This document shows positions 7,467-13,286 of a stretch of 14,047 nucleotides of DNA, piece by piece. The stretch covers positions 1-14,047 of the forward strand of contig JAGADT010000029.1 in assembly GCA_017613475.1 (NCBI GenBank). The letters are read 5' to 3'. Below the pieces are notes generated by a model. The model was not told the origin of the DNA. It saw only the letters and a list, made by a program, of their open reading frames with translations, and did not search any database. A program made the translations under genes and the position numbers. How positions within the stretch are numbered: position 1 is the first letter of the stretch; the number at the start of each line of letters is the position of its first letter. The stretch comes from Desulfovibrionaceae bacterium (GTDB taxonomy: Bacteria > Desulfobacterota > Desulfovibrionia > Desulfovibrionales > Desulfovibrionaceae).

Positions 7467-7479
7467 TGCTTGCAAACCC

Positions 7480-7508
7480 ACTATACGCAGAATGAAACCT
7501 TTTGCCAA
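7480..7508 (-). promoter_or_regulatory. Sigma-70 promoter for the zapB-like gene operon
   Basis: On the minus strand a -35 box TTGGCA (7503-7508) and a -10 box TATAGT (7480-7485) are separated by exactly 17 bases. Each matches the consensus at 5 of 6 positions. The predicted start is near 7473, giving a leader of about 100 bases. An imperfect inverted repeat (CCCCGAAACGC with GCTTCCGGGG, 7510-7557) lies just upstream of the -35 box and could be a regulator site, but its loop is long. Confidence 0.75.
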
Positions 7509-7570
7509 GCCCCGAAACGCTCTTCATTGAAAGAAAAGCTAATCTCCGCTTCCGGGGCAGAACGTGCGGC

Positions 7571-7604
7571 AAAACAAAGGGGGAAGCCCTGAGGCTCCCC
7601 CCTT
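7571..7604 (-). terminator. Intrinsic terminator of the FG-GAP protein gene
   Basis: On the minus strand the arm AAGGGGG pairs with CCCCCTT, with an inner AGCC/GGCT pairing (7577-7604), followed by TGTTTTG. It begins about 25 bases after the stop codon at 7630 and separates this gene from the downstream zapB promoter. Confidence 0.8.
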
Positions 7605-7629
7605 ATCCAGCATAAAGGCAGAACGCCGC

Positions 7630-9321
7630 CTATTCGCTGATGACAGCCGGCGTATTGGGATTGGTCTTGCTGAAATCAAGCGGATACGCCACAAGCACTG
7701 TCTTGCTCGCTGTTGTGCCAAGCACGCCGGTATGCGTGTTGAGGCAGACAACCAGATCCGTCACCCCATCGTTGTTGGGGTCTGAAACGGCAAAGTCCGT
7801 GACCGTGCCCTTGATCCGGCGCGTCTTCCAAAGCAAATTGGTGCCCACGCCATCCCATGTGAGCGCATGGATTTCGCATTCGGGGAAGTCGCGGTACGAA
7901 GAGAAGAACTGCGCCGCCGCTGAAATGGGCTTGTTGACCAGAAGCTCCCACTGGCGGTTCTTATCAAAGTCAGCGGCGATCATGCGCATCGGAACATAGT
8001 AGACATCAGGAATGACCTCGTTGCTCTTGCCAAAGCCGGGGAGCGACGTGGATTCTTCGATGCCTGCGGAGGAACCCGAATACATATCCTGGGAGGTGTA
8101 AAGCTCCTTTCCGTCCTCGCCGCGCACGCACAGCTTCTCATGATTGGTAATGGACGCCATGACGGGCGGATTCTTGCCGTCGCCCGGCAGCCACGTAAAG
8201 CTGAAGATATTCACGCCCTTAGGCAGGTTAAGCCGGCGGGAAAGGACATAGCGGCCGTTTTCCTTCTCCACCTCGTAGGCGCCGTTCCGGCTGAAAATGG
8301 AGTGGCTGTCGCCCTTCTGCCCAACAAGGACGGGCCTGTAATCCGGCGGCATGCGCACAACGGAAAGGTAGAAGGGCAGGCGGGAGGCGATTTCGGTGAA
8401 GCGGTTGCCCTTGAAGCTCAAAATATAGGAATAGGCGTCTTCCGCACGGGTAAAGAGCGAGGCCCCGCCGCTGTCGCGGATCGTGACCGATGAGGAGGCT
8501 TCAATCCCCACGGAAGAAACAACGAGCTCCGGCACGCCGTCCCTGTTCAGGTCAATGGTTTTCACGGTAAGGGCAAGCTGCATTTTGGAAAAGCTGTATT
8601 CGGCAATCTTTTCCATGCGGTCTGTCCAGCGGTACATGTACAGCCTGTTCTTATCCAGCAGGGCGATTTCGTTCTTGCCATCGCCGTTGAAGTCACCCAC
8701 CGCCATGCCGCGGGCAAGGAACGGGAGGTGCTGCGTCCGCAGGCGGGCGCCATCCATGCCCTGGTAACGGATCTGCGGATTCAGGTATACCTGCCCTGAG
8801 TTGGGCTGGTTCTGCACCATGTTGGGGTTAAGCGGCCCGGAAGAAGAGGCGGCAGCGGCCTGCACGGCTCCCGCGCCAAAAAGCTCCGTGGTGAGCCCGT
8901 CAGCCACGCCCTGCAGGGAAGCAATCATGTTATTGACCTGCGTTTTGGACTGGCGGTTCCATTCTTTGCCTGACTTATCCGTCACATGCGCGTTGATGAG
9001 CGCATCCTGGCCAATAACGGTCACATCGCCCCAAACCATGTATCCCGCGCCGGTTTTCTGGAGCGCCTGGCGGGCGGAAGAAGAGTTTGAGACCTTGCCA
9101 AGCCCAAGGACTGCCGTATCAGGAACAGGCTCAAACTGCCCTTTCCGATAAAGGCGGGAAGAAAGCATGGAGGGCACGGCCTTTTCCAGGTAGCTGAAAC
9201 TCGCCGGCCCGTTAACCACAAAAGGCGCGACAGCATAGCTTCCGCCATCAGCGGCAAGGGCTTGCGTCACAAAAAGGAGCGTTATACACAAAAGCAACGC
9301 TGTTCGGATGACTCGGGTCAT
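7630..9321 (-). CDS. Exported FG-GAP/VCBS beta-propeller protein with TolB/CsgG-like N-terminal domain
   Basis: The 563-residue product starts with a clear Sec signal peptide (charged MTRVIRT, hydrophobic core, ALA-type cleavage near residue 23). Residues 28-145 (YAVAPFVVNGPASFSYLEKA, later GAGYMVWGDVTVIG) look like the TolB/CsgG/LpoB-type alpha/beta domain found in envelope proteins. A Ser/Gln/Asn-rich linker (155-180) leads to repeated FG-GAP units with calcium-loop-like motifs: GDFNGDGKNEIALL (209-222), DLNRDGVPELVVS (257-269), DFDKNRQWELLVN (451-463) and DPNNDGVTDLVV (514-525). The third motif has lost most of its acidic loop residues. The protein is likely a periplasmic or outer-membrane-associated scaffold, but its partner is not evident. 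AGAGGAG precedes the ATG at 9321, a better start than the one six codons upstream. It is a single-gene unit. Confidence 0.85.
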   Translation of the reverse strand: MTRVIRTALLLCITLLFVTQALAADGGSYAVAPFVVNGPASFSYLEKAVPSMLSSRLYRKGQFEPVPDTAVLGLGKVSNSSSARQALQKTGAGYMVWGDVTVIGQDALINAHVTDKSGKEWNRQSKTQVNNMIASLQGVADGLTTELFGAGAVQAAAASSSGPLNPNMVQNQPNSGQVYLNPQIRYQGMDGARLRTQHLPFLARGMAVGDFNGDGKNEIALLDKNRLYMYRWTDRMEKIAEYSFSKMQLALTVKTIDLNRDGVPELVVSSVGIEASSSVTIRDSGGASLFTRAEDAYSYILSFKGNRFTEIASRLPFYLSVVRMPPDYRPVLVGQKGDSHSIFSRNGAYEVEKENGRYVLSRRLNLPKGVNIFSFTWLPGDGKNPPVMASITNHEKLCVRGEDGKELYTSQDMYSGSSAGIEESTSLPGFGKSNEVIPDVYYVPMRMIAADFDKNRQWELLVNKPISAAAQFFSSYRDFPECEIHALTWDGVGTNLLWKTRRIKGTVTDFAVSDPNNDGVTDLVVCLNTHTGVLGTTASKTVLVAYPLDFSKTNPNTPAVISE

Positions 9322-9380
9322 ATCGACTCCTCTTCTCAAAAATAACCCCTTTCTTCCTTCAAGAAAGGCGCAGTTTGTTT

Positions 9381-9409
9381 AGTATACCCCGACTTGCCTT
9401 GCCCCGCAA
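9381..9409 (-). promoter_or_regulatory. Sigma-70 promoter of the FG-GAP protein gene
   Basis: On the minus strand TTGCGG (9404-9409) and TATACT (9381-9386) are spaced by 17 bases, giving a start about 50 bases before the gene. On the plus strand the overlapping TAGTAT (9380-9385), with a poor TTCAAG 16 bases upstream, could drive the divergent methyltransferase. If both are used, the two promoters share the same -10 DNA and would compete. Confidence 0.65.
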
Positions 9410-9458
9410 GCCGCTTTTCCGCCTTTGTGCCGGAACAGCCCACAGGAGCGCCGCTGCC

Positions 9459-10721
9459 ATGAGTGAATATTTCCGCTCGTTCCGCCTTGTCTGCCCGAAT
9501 GATGAACAAGCCATGGTCGAGGCCCTGCTGGAAGCGCAGGGCTTTGCCTTTGAACCGGAGCCCTTCCTCCCCTGCGCACGAAGGCTGCTTGCGGAACCCT
9601 TTCCCCTGGGGCGGAGCCTCGCCGCCTTCTTCGGGCTTATCTACATCCAGGACCGCTCCTCCATGCTGCCCCCCCTGGCCCTCTCGCCGCAAAAAGGCGC
9701 CTGCGTGCTGGACTGCTGCGCAAGCCCGGGGAGCAAGACTGGCCTGCTTGCCCAGCTTGTGGGGCAGAACGGCCTCGTGCTGGGAAACGAGCCTTCCCAC
9801 GCACGCCTGGCAACCCTGCGCAAAAACCTCCAGGCACTCAACCTCTTCCAGGCTGTCACCTGCTCCTGGCCGGGGGAAAAGCTGCCCCTCGGCACCGCGG
9901 ATGAAGGGTGCGGCTGGGACTTTATCCAGCTGGACCCGCCCTGCTCTGGCTGGGGCACCGCGGAGAAAAACCCAAATGTCCTTACCTTATGGACAGGCGA
10001 TAAGATCAGGCCGCTGATTTCCCTGCAGCAGCAGCTCCTGCGAAAGGCCGCAGGGCTCCTTAATCCCGGCGGAAGGCTCGTGTATTCAACCTGCACGACA
10101 AACGTGGAAGAAAACGAAGAGCAGGTCCGCTTTGCCCTTGCCCTGGATGCGGGGCTGGAACTTGCGCCTCTTGCGCCGCCGCCTGGCTTCCGCCTGGCCC
10201 CGCTGCAGCGCCCGGGCTGCGAAGGCGTCTGGCGCATCCGCGATGAAGGCGATGGCCAGGGCTTTTTTGTAGCAGCGTTCACCAAAAAGGGAAAAGCTGT
10301 TTTCCCTGCCATGCCGGAGAGCCAGGGCATGCCGCGGGGCGAGCGCATCCCTGAACACATGCTGCGGGACGCCGGGCTTGACCCATCCAGGCTTCCTCCC
10401 GGCCACGCCGCTGTTTTCGGCGGCAATGTGCATTTCCTGCCGGAAGCCGCCCTGCGCCGCCTGCCTCCTTCCCTGCGCTGGCAAGGCGGCATCCTGGGCA
10501 AATGCTCAGGAGGCCGACCCCTTTTCTCGCCCAGGCTGCGCTGCCTGAACAAAGGACTGCCCCGCCTGGCGCTTGACGAACCCTCCCGAATCGAAGCCCT
10601 GCTCCAGGGGCAGAGCCTGCAGACAAATCTTGAGGGGCGTGAAGCCCCGCTCTTCTGGAGAGACCTGCCCTTAGGCCGCGTCAGGCTTAAGAACGGCAGG
10701 GCGTTCTGGACCGAAAAATAA
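9459..10721 (+). CDS. RsmB/RsmF-family (NOL1/NOP2/Sun) RNA m5C methyltransferase
   Basis: This 420-residue S-adenosylmethionine-dependent enzyme should methylate cytosine C5 in rRNA or tRNA. Motif I is VLDCCASPGSKT (83-94), motif II contains NEPSHARLATLRKNL (110-124), motif IV is DPPCSG with Cys162, and motif VI is YSTCTTNVEENEEQV with the nucleophilic Cys212. Both cysteines needed by RNA m5C methyltransferases are present. The C-terminal third (after about residue 285) fits an RsmF-like PUA-type RNA-binding extension, so RsmF-like is more likely than RsmB. The exact target base cannot be read from sequence. I preferred ATG 9459 (AGGAG ten bases upstream) over an upstream TTG at 9375 that overlaps the promoter. 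It overlaps no neighbour and is followed by the darP-like gene after 18 bases. Confidence 0.88.
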   Translation: MSEYFRSFRLVCPNDEQAMVEALLEAQGFAFEPEPFLPCARRLLAEPFPLGRSLAAFFGLIYIQDRSSMLPPLALSPQKGACVLDCCASPGSKTGLLAQLVGQNGLVLGNEPSHARLATLRKNLQALNLFQAVTCSWPGEKLPLGTADEGCGWDFIQLDPPCSGWGTAEKNPNVLTLWTGDKIRPLISLQQQLLRKAAGLLNPGGRLVYSTCTTNVEENEEQVRFALALDAGLELAPLAPPPGFRLAPLQRPGCEGVWRIRDEGDGQGFFVAAFTKKGKAVFPAMPESQGMPRGERIPEHMLRDAGLDPSRLPPGHAAVFGGNVHFLPEAALRRLPPSLRWQGGILGKCSGGRPLFSPRLRCLNKGLPRLALDEPSRIEALLQGQSLQTNLEGREAPLFWRDLPLGRVRLKNGRAFWTEK

Positions 10722-10739
10722 ACCCTACGGACACAGCCC

Positions 10740-11297
10740 ATGCCCCGAAAACAACGCTACCAGTGGTCCCTTGAACACGCACAGGACGATGCCGCCAGCG
10801 ATATGGCCCCAAGCCGCTCCAGCCGCAAGAGGGACAGCGCGTCCCTCCAGCGCCTTGGTGAATCGCTGACCAGCCTTTCTGAGGCCCAGCTTGACTCCAT
10901 CCCCCTTTCCGCAGACCTCCGCGAGGCCATCGGCGAGTGGCGCCGCATCCCCTCGCGGGAAGCAGAGCGCAGGCAGCTCCAGTATATTGGCCGCCTCATG
11001 CGGGAGGAAGAGCATCCGGAAGCCATTTCCGACGCCGTGGAAACGCTCAGGGAACGCGAGGAAGGCGGAACGCTTCTCGCGAGGCAGATCGAGGCGCAGC
11101 GCGAGGCGCTTGTTTCCGCCGCGCCTGGAGAGCGCCCTGCCCTCTGCGCCCGGTTCGGCATTCCGCCGCAGAGCACAAAAGAAGTGGAAGACCTCGCTGC
11201 AAGGGCTGCCAATGAACGTGAATACAGGCGCCCTCCCCACGCGTTCAGGGCGCTCTTCCGCCTGCTGCGTGAAATAGGGCAGCAGGGGCAGGACTGA
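10740..11297 (+). CDS. darP: DarP (YjgA, DUF615) family ribosome-associated protein
   Basis: DarP-family proteins bind late 50S ribosomal precursors and help their maturation. The 185-residue protein has the family pattern: SRSSRKRDSASLQRLGESL (about 25-43), LSEAQLDSIPLSADLREAI, then REAERRQLQYIGRLMREEE (about 73-91), with a helical, highly charged C-terminal half. The family usually runs to about 160-190 residues. No signal peptide or membrane segment is seen, consistent with a cytoplasmic role. The ribosome site is weak, and the start lies 18 bases after the methyltransferase stop, so translation is probably coupled. Pairing with an RNA m5C methyltransferase makes a small ribosome-assembly operon. 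The family call is based on the motif pattern by eye. Confidence 0.8.
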   Translation: MPRKQRYQWSLEHAQDDAASDMAPSRSSRKRDSASLQRLGESLTSLSEAQLDSIPLSADLREAIGEWRRIPSREAERRQLQYIGRLMREEEHPEAISDAVETLREREEGGTLLARQIEAQREALVSAAPGERPALCARFGIPPQSTKEVEDLAARAANEREYRRPPHAFRALFRLLREIGQQGQD

Positions 11298-11329
11298 AAG
11301 CGCCCTTCCGCAGCGGCTCCCGGGCGTTT
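11298..11329 (+). terminator. Probable terminator after darP
   Basis: Starting right after the darP stop, AAGCGCCC (11298-11305) pairs with GGGCGTTT (11322-11329) over 8 bp including one G-T pair. The T-run is only three long and is followed by CCC, so termination may be inefficient. From here to 11423 I see no gene. Confidence 0.45.
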
Positions 11330-11418
11330 CCCTGAAGAACCCATTAAGCGCAGAAAAGCAGTCCGTGGGGCAATGCGATGCAGCCGCGCTGAACCCCGGC
11401 GCTCATGACGCCCGGCGC

Positions 11419-11445
11419 AAAAAGGGCCGGGAACATTCCCGGCCC
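11419..11445 (-). terminator. Strong intrinsic terminator of the ZraP-like gene
   Basis: A perfect 10-bp inverted repeat (GGGCCGGGAA/TTCCCGGCCC, 11424-11445) is followed on the minus strand by five T. It lies about 110 bases after the stop of the minus-strand gene. On the plus strand there is no T-run, so it acts in one direction. A second 6-bp hairpin (CCGCAT/ATGCGG, 11455-11473) lies between it and the gene. Confidence 0.8.
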
Positions 11446-11552
11446 AGCACACTTCCGCATCCGTCAAATGCGGTGCAAACCTGCAACGGAGAATTGGAGC
11501 AAACTTTGTTCAGGAGGATTCAAAGGTTGCCCGAGTCCGCCCTGCCTGGAGC

Positions 11553-12068
11553 TTAGTTCCGGCCGGGGCGCATGTCGGGACGCCCGTCACCGGGCTTTCC
11601 CATCCGTTCCCCGCGTCCGGGACGGCCATGGGGCCTGTCCATGGGAGGGAGGGGGAGCGGGCCGACTTCCTTTTCAAGGCGTTCTCCGTATTCCTGCTGA
11701 ACCTTGCGCGTTTCAGCCAGGATAGCGCCAAGTTCATTGGCCGTGCGGCTGATGGCTTCAGGCGTGGCGGCAGGGCTGTGGGACAGCGCGTTCAGCTCCA
11801 TGCGCTTGACCATGAACTGGTCATGCAGCGTTGTCAGCTTAGGCCCAAACGCCTTCATGATTTCCTTGTACGCCTTCTGCTTTTCAGGCGGGAGCTGCAT
11901 CATCATGCGGGGGCCCATCATGCCGTGGTGGGGCATGCCCTTATGGAAAGAGCTGAACGGGCAGCCGCCAAAACCGGCATCGCCGCGCGGGGGCTGCGCC
12001 TGCGCAAAACCGATTCCTGCAACAAGCATGGCCATGGCAAGCAGGCCGGCGATCAAAGACTTCTTCAT
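11553..12068 (-). CDS. zraP: Periplasmic ZraP/CpxP/Spy-family metal-binding or stress chaperone protein
   Basis: ZraP-like proteins are zinc-binding periplasmic chaperones that modulate the ZraSR two-component system. The 171-residue product begins with a Sec signal peptide (MKKSLIAGLLAMAML, cleavage after AQA near residue 24). Next comes a Cys36 and a His/Met-rich segment, MPHHGMMGPRMMMQLPPEKQ (45-64), which could bind metal. A helical region (65-133) and a Pro/Gly/Arg-rich tail (135-171) follow. The His and Met content supports metal sensing, but CpxP or Spy relatives are not excluded. AAGGAGA precedes the ATG. Upstream is a perfectly spaced sigma-54 promoter, matching the known sigma-54 control of zraP by ZraR. 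No zraSR genes are in the window. Confidence 0.82.
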   Translation of the reverse strand: MKKSLIAGLLAMAMLVAGIGFAQAQPPRGDAGFGGCPFSSFHKGMPHHGMMGPRMMMQLPPEKQKAYKEIMKAFGPKLTTLHDQFMVKRMELNALSHSPAATPEAISRTANELGAILAETRKVQQEYGERLEKEVGPLPLPPMDRPHGRPGRGERMGKPGDGRPDMRPGRN

Positions 12069-12152
12069 TTTTTTGTCTCCTTTTTAACGGCTTTCTGCCC
12101 TGTATGCGGAAAACTCCGCCCTGTGTGCGGCAAGCCGTTTGCCTCCCTTATC

Positions 12153-12167
12153 GCAAGCTTTGTGCCA
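12153..12167 (-). promoter_or_regulatory. Sigma-54 (RpoN) promoter of the ZraP-like gene
   Basis: On the minus strand TGGCACAAAGCTTGC carries the -24 GG and -12 GC elements with the exact canonical spacing (TGGCAC, five bases, TTGC). The predicted start is near 12141, about 70 bases before the zraP start. A sigma-54 promoter needs an activator such as ZraR, bound upstream. The palindrome at 12232-12248 lies at a suitable distance. Confidence 0.85.
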
Positions 12168-12231
12168 AAACGATTTTTTTCAATGATCCTGCGTTGATAG
12201 GAATTTTATTCACCATCCCTTGTTTCTGGCG

Positions 12232-12256
12232 GCGCGTGCAAAACGCGCTTTTTTTT
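12232..12256 (+). terminator. Palindrome with T-run: terminator-like on plus strand, or activator site for zraP
   Basis: GCGCGT/ACGCGC with a five-base loop (12232-12248) is followed directly by eight T. On the plus strand this is a near-ideal intrinsic terminator, yet no plus-strand gene ends nearby. The same inverted repeat lies about 90-105 bases upstream of the predicted sigma-54 start, where an enhancer-binding protein dimer would bind. Both readings are possible, and I cannot decide from sequence. Confidence 0.5.
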
Positions 12257-12347
12257 GACACCTTGCCAGCCTTATGTAAAAAAAATATACACCCTTGCGG
12301 CACTAATAAACCTGCACGGGCTTGTTTTAATTACGACTAAATGAAGA

Positions 12348-12353
12348 TATAAT
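12348..12353 (+). promoter_or_regulatory. Candidate promoter (-10 box) for the SLOG-like gene
   Basis: A perfect TATAAT stands in an unusually AT-rich stretch. The -35 position at 17-base spacing is only TTTTAA. A consensus TTGACA at 12255-12260 lies too far upstream to pair with it, and its own -10 (TAAAAA at 16 bases) is poor. If 12348-12353 is used, transcription begins near 12360 and leaves a leader of about 295 bases. Confidence 0.4.
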
Positions 12354-12359
12354 TTTAGG

Positions 12360-12654
12360 CGGCATACCTGAACAATGAACAAACAAGCGTCCGCAGTGCC
12401 CCACAAGGCAGTTACTCCATCTTTAGCCAAGGCGCGGACATCAGCGCAAGGGAAGGGGAATAACGGGGCGCATACAGGCTGGACAGAAGGCAGGCTCCGT
12501 GCTACCAGAAATAAAAGCCGTTCATTCCGGAATTTCCGCGTTCCCGCGCCCTGTGAGCGCGCCTTCGGCAGCGGGCCGCCAATTTCTTTCAGCGGGCCAG
12601 CATTCCAAAGCGGGGAAAGGGCTGCTTTACGCATTCCAAGACCAAGGAGCATCC
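12360..12654 (+). other. Long non-coding leader upstream of the SLOG-like gene
   Basis: About 295 bases lie between the likely start of transcription and the start codon. I see no convincing gene. The readable frames lack ribosome sites and run out of frame into the downstream gene. A nine-base direct repeat CAGCGGGCC occurs near the 3' end (about 12569 and 12591). I do not recognise a known riboswitch class. Confidence 0.35.
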
Positions 12655-13209
12655 ATGCTAGATCCCAGACACTGCGTCCTGTTCAGCGGCGGCGCCACCG
12701 GAACAGAGCAATTTTTTGGCGCCCAGGCCGAAGCCTGGAACATCGAAGAAGTCAACTACAGCTTCGAAGGGCACCAGATCGAACGCACTCGCGGCGTCCG
12801 CGTGCTGACCAGCGATGAACTGGCGCTGAAAGATGTAAGCCTGACCTACGTTTCGCGCCTCATGGGGCGCGAGTTCACGCGCGCCCCCCTGTTCCGCAAG
12901 GTCCTCCAGTCCATCTGCTGGCAGGTCAGCAGCGGGCAGGAAGTCCTTGTTGTGGGCACCATCCAGCCTGACAACACCGTTAAGGGCGGCACGGGCTGGG
13001 GGGCTGAATTCGCCAAGATATGCAACAAGCCCCTCCTCGTCTTCGACCAGGAGCGCGACGCCTGGTTCTCCTGGGCGAAGGATTCCTGGGCTGAGGCCAG
13101 CGACCCCGTCATCTCCCACCAGAAGTTCACCGCGACCGGCACCCGCTTCCTCGAAGCCAACGGGCGCAGGGCCATTTCAGAAATCTTCTCGCGCTCGTTC
13201 AGCCGCTAA
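12655..13209 (+). CDS. Putative SLOG-superfamily (LOG/DprA-like) Rossmann nucleotide-binding protein
   Basis: I do not know a named gene for this 184-residue soluble protein. Its layout resembles the SLOG superfamily. An early glycine-rich turn FSGGATGTEQFFGAQAEAW (10-28) follows a first beta strand. A second strand, EVLVVGTIQPD (96-106), precedes a second glycine turn KGGTGWGAEFAK (110-121), then KPLLVFDQERDAWFSW (125-140). SLOG domains bind nucleotide-derived ligands or cleave nucleotide-ribose bonds. Which applies here cannot be told, and the LOG catalytic PGGxGT motif is not strictly present. AAGGAG lies five bases before the ATG. It is a single gene with its own leader and a shared terminator. 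Function is unassigned, and the superfamily call is by pattern only. Confidence 0.55.
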   Translation: MLDPRHCVLFSGGATGTEQFFGAQAEAWNIEEVNYSFEGHQIERTRGVRVLTSDELALKDVSLTYVSRLMGREFTRAPLFRKVLQSICWQVSSGQEVLVVGTIQPDNTVKGGTGWGAEFAKICNKPLLVFDQERDAWFSWAKDSWAEASDPVISHQKFTATGTRFLEANGRRAISEIFSRSFSR

Positions 13210-13229
13210 GCCCGGCTGGCACAGATGAT

Positions 13230-13269
13230 AAAAGCGGGCCGTCCCCCTTGCGGAGGCGGCCCGCTTTTT
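13230..13269. terminator. Bidirectional terminator between the SLOG-like gene and the DUF401 gene
   Basis: GCGGGCCG (13234-13241) pairs perfectly with CGGCCCGC (13257-13264). A run of five T follows on the plus strand and four T on the minus strand. It lies 20 bases after one stop codon and 18 bases after the convergent one, so it serves both genes. Confidence 0.88.
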
Positions 13270-13286
13270 ATGCCTGTGCAGGCGCA

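Noticed and set aside
9641..10741. A 366-codon minus-strand open frame opposite the methyltransferase
   Set aside because: It is antisense to a gene with all m5C methyltransferase motifs, and its Ser/Arg/Pro-rich translation is typical of a shadow.
10757..11467. A 236-codon minus-strand open frame opposite darP
   Set aside because: It has Ser/Arg-rich composition and no motif, and lies opposite a recognisable DUF615 protein. It also runs across the zraP terminator.
12375..12818. A 147-codon plus-strand open frame starting in the leader and overlapping the SLOG-like gene
   Set aside because: It has no ribosome site, is Arg/Ser/Pro-rich, and overlaps out of frame with a gene that has a strong AAGGAG site and ordered motifs.
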